NCBI GenBank assembly: GCA_016763665.1
Contig: JAESTI010000142.1
Coordinates: 1-7,194 of the forward strand
DNA from: Bacteroidia bacterium
Lineage (GTDB): Bacteria > Bacteroidota > Bacteroidia > Flavobacteriales > NORP286
Reading direction: 5' to 3'
Length of the DNA stretch: 7,194 bases
Part shown: in pieces, positions 5,308-7,194 of the stretch
Position numbering within the stretch: the stretch's first letter is position 1
How the letters are laid out: every line of letters starts with the position of its first letter
Position numbers and translations under genes: made by a program
The notes under the pieces: generated by a model
The model's database searches: none
What the model was told of the DNA's origin: nothing
Seen by the model: the letters and a program-made list of their open reading frames with translations, nothing else

Positions 5308-6933
5308 ATGACTGATAAGCTAAAATATTATCTCCTTGCATCTTTAAGTGGAGTATTGCTTTGGTTAGGCTGGCCGCCTTTTGATAGTGCGTTCCTGCTA
5401 TTTATTGGATGGATCCCATTACTATATGTATTGGACAATATTACTTCTGAAGGTAAAACAGGATTATCAACTTTTAAGTTGGCATTTACAGCTTTATTTA
5501 CCTGGAATGCACTAACCACCTGGTGGATATGGAATGCCAGTCCTGGTGGTGCAGTAATGGCTATCATAACCAATTCATTGTTAATGTCAATCCCAATTAT
5601 GCTATTTCAGCAAACCAAACAAAGGCTGGGGGTACGACTGGGTTATTGGTCTTTAATTTGCTATTGGATAGGCTTTGAATATATACACTTAAACTGGGAA
5701 CTTGACTGGCCCTGGATAACCCTTGGAAATGGACTGGCTATGTATCCTGATTGGGTACAGTGGTATGAATATACAGGGCATTTGGGCGGGTCATTATGGA
5801 TATGGATCATAAACATCCTGTTTTATCTTGCGATTTTCAAGATAATCATCCCAATTAAATTAGCAACCAGGAAAGTAGATACTTCATCAATTGTTCTTTT
5901 AGCAAGCATTTTGCTTTTGATCATCTCTCCAATCACTATTTCTAAGAATATTTATTCAAACTATAAAGAATCCAAATCATCAATCAATATCATAATTGTT
6001 CAACCAAACATAGATCCTTACAATGAAAAATTTGATGGTATGAGTGATAGTGAACAAATAGATCATCTCATAAAATTATCTGAAGAAAAAATAGATGATA
6101 GTACAGAGTATGTCATTTGGCCTGAAACAGCCATCCCAACAGGAATTTGGAAAGATGATCTAGAGCAATATCAAAGCTACCAACAGGTCAAGGCTTTTGT
6201 AAATAAATACCCTCAAATCAACCTAATTACCGGCTTGACACTTTATGAACATTTTAATGATGAGTCACAACTATCATCCACAGCAAGAAAGCTGAAAAAT
6301 GAACCCGGTTGGTATGATGTATATAATACCGCTATGCACATTAGTCAACACAATGAACTTCAACTATATAATAAATCTAAGTTGGTAATTGGTGTTGAGA
6401 AAGTTCCCTACCCTGCTATATTCGGAATGTTTGAATCTCTTGCTATTAATCTTGGAGGAACTATGGGAAGCCTTGGGAGTCAAAAAGAAAGAATTTCTTT
6501 CAAATCCCATGACGGGAAAGTTCACATCGGACCCATTATCTGCTATGAATCCATTTTTGGTGAATTTGTTACCAGATACATTCACAAAGGAGCTAATCTG
6601 CTGTGCATCATTACCAATGATGGTTGGTGGGGCAATACTCCCGGGTATGAGCAACATTTGCACTATGCATCGCTGAGAGCCATTGAAACACGTAGAAGCA
6701 TCGCTCGTTGCGCCAATACAGGTACTTCCTGTTTTATTGATCAAAAAGGAGATATTTCCCAAGCAACTGAATGGTGGGAACCTGCTGTTATCAATTCATC
6801 ACTTTATTTGAATGATAAAATAACCTTTTATGTGAAATTTGGCGATTATATTGGCCGGCTTAGTTCCTTTCTAGCCGTTGCTTTCTTTATGATCGCGTTT
6901 GTTAGAAGAAAACTCCAAAATTCTTCTATTTAG
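5308..6933 (+). CDS. lnt: Apolipoprotein N-acyltransferase
   Basis: Lnt moves an acyl chain from a phospholipid, usually phosphatidylethanolamine, to the amino group of the lipid-modified Cys of apolipoproteins in the inner membrane, the last step of lipoprotein maturation. The 541-residue protein has about six or seven N-terminal hydrophobic helices (to about residue 212), a periplasmic nitrilase-like domain (about 226-500) and a C-terminal helix (about 517-533). The triad is visible as E273 in WPETAIP, K356 in LYNKSKLV and C412 in IICYES. E364, Y413 and E414 match the other essential E. coli residues (E343, Y388, E389), with the same K-to-E spacing of eight. TNDGWWGN (436-443 region) and the HYASLRAIETRRSIARCANTG segment add support. 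The loop reads GVEKVP instead of FGEYVP, a form I associate with Bacteroidota. PssA, encoded upstream, supplies the precursor of the acyl donor. trmB begins 3 bp after the stop. Confidence 0.95.
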   Translation: MTDKLKYYLLASLSGVLLWLGWPPFDSAFLLFIGWIPLLYVLDNITSEGKTGLSTFKLAFTALFTWNALTTWWIWNASPGGAVMAIITNSLLMSIPIMLFQQTKQRLGVRLGYWSLICYWIGFEYIHLNWELDWPWITLGNGLAMYPDWVQWYEYTGHLGGSLWIWIINILFYLAIFKIIIPIKLATRKVDTSSIVLLASILLLIISPITISKNIYSNYKESKSSINIIIVQPNIDPYNEKFDGMSDSEQIDHLIKLSEEKIDDSTEYVIWPETAIPTGIWKDDLEQYQSYQQVKAFVNKYPQINLITGLTLYEHFNDESQLSSTARKLKNEPGWYDVYNTAMHISQHNELQLYNKSKLVIGVEKVPYPAIFGMFESLAINLGGTMGSLGSQKERISFKSHDGKVHIGPIICYESIFGEFVTRYIHKGANLLCIITNDGWWGNTPGYEQHLHYASLRAIETRRSIARCANTGTSCFIDQKGDISQATEWWEPAVINSSLYLNDKITFYVKFGDYIGRLSSFLAVAFFMIAFVRRKLQNSSI

Positions 6934-6936
6934 ATA

Positions 6937-7194
6937 ATGGCACGGAATAAAACATTTAAGCTGAATGAATTCAAAGAATTTCCAAATACTTTCGAAAACC
7001 CACCTGAAATAAAAGGGAATTGGGGTAAAAGCTTTTTTAAAAATAATAACCCAATAGTTTTGGAACTAGGATGTGGTAAAGGAGAATACACTTTAGGTTT
7101 GGCTGAATTGTTCCCTGATAAAAATTTTATTGGTATAGACGTTAAAGGGGCTCGACTTTGGAAAGGGGCTAAAACTGCAATTGAAAATGAAATA
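6937..7194 (+). CDS. trmB: tRNA (guanine-46-N7)-methyltransferase TrmB (partial, N-terminal part)
   Basis: The frame opens with ATG three bases after the lnt stop and runs through the window edge, giving 86 codons of a protein usually near 220 residues. The SAM-binding motif I is VLELGCGKGEY (41-51), followed by LAELFPDKNFIGIDVKGARLWKGAKTA (55-81), which contains the motif II acidic residue D68 and is characteristic of TrmB, including the Bacteroidota-style KGARLWKGA stretch. The enzyme makes m7G46 in the variable loop of tRNAs using S-adenosylmethionine. The short gap to lnt suggests co-transcription. The C-terminal catalytic residues are outside the window. Confidence 0.92.
   Translation, partial: MARNKTFKLNEFKEFPNTFENPPEIKGNWGKSFFKNNNPIVLELGCGKGEYTLGLAELFPDKNFIGIDVKGARLWKGAKTAIENEI

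Noticed and set aside
5328..5573. Minus-strand 81-codon open frame inside lnt
   Set aside because: It is antisense to the lnt membrane helices, with no independent support.
6389..6676. Plus-strand 95-codon frame shifted relative to lnt
   Set aside because: It lies wholly within lnt in another frame, and the in-frame lnt sequence is intact across it, so no frameshift needs explaining.
6364..6762. Minus-strand 132-codon open frame inside lnt
   Set aside because: Despite its length it is antisense to the most conserved part of lnt, including K356 and C412, whose coding constraints can create long antisense frames.

Overview
The window looks like a piece of chromosome from a Bacteroidota bacterium, most likely of the order Cytophagales. 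The reasons are its AT-rich composition, the absence of obvious Shine-Dalgarno sequences before most starts, a PorV-family/PorU-family pair of type IX secretion components, and the short RsmI and GVE-type Lnt variants. The order-level call is an inference from protein style and gene content, without a database search. The content is largely housekeeping and envelope biogenesis; I see no phage, integrase, CRISPR, toxin or defence genes, and no rRNA or tRNA gene.

Layout. On the minus strand, a PorV/PorQ-family outer-membrane barrel protein (431-1525, best fit PorV2) is followed after 17 bp by the N-terminal part of a secreted protein that resembles the N-terminus of PorU-type sortases (1-413, cut by the window edge). 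A 114-bp AT-rich divergent intergenic region (1526-1639) separates this pair from a plus-strand run. That run begins with phosphatidylserine synthase (pssA), purS and an exported M28 metallopeptidase, whose reading frames overlap (4 and 14 bp) and are probably translationally coupled. 36 bp later comes rsmI (16S rRNA 2'-O-methyltransferase).

The run is then interrupted by a 100-bp imperfect palindromic element (4622-4721). Next come an exported dual-specificity/tyrosine phosphatase (4733-5284), apolipoprotein N-acyltransferase (lnt, 5308-6933) and the first 86 codons of trmB (tRNA m7G46 methyltransferase, 6937 to the window end).

How the genes fit together. PssA makes the precursor of phosphatidylethanolamine, Lnt finishes lipoprotein maturation, and the PorV/PorU pair belongs to outer-membrane export and surface attachment, so the common theme is the cell envelope. 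PurS (purine synthesis), RsmI and TrmB (rRNA and tRNA methylation) are housekeeping passengers of the same transcription direction. The features most worth a second look are the palindromic repeat, the PorV2-PorU2 pair, the exported phosphatase without an obvious general acid, and an Arg-to-Lys change in the PssA signature. None of these amounts to a clearly new system.
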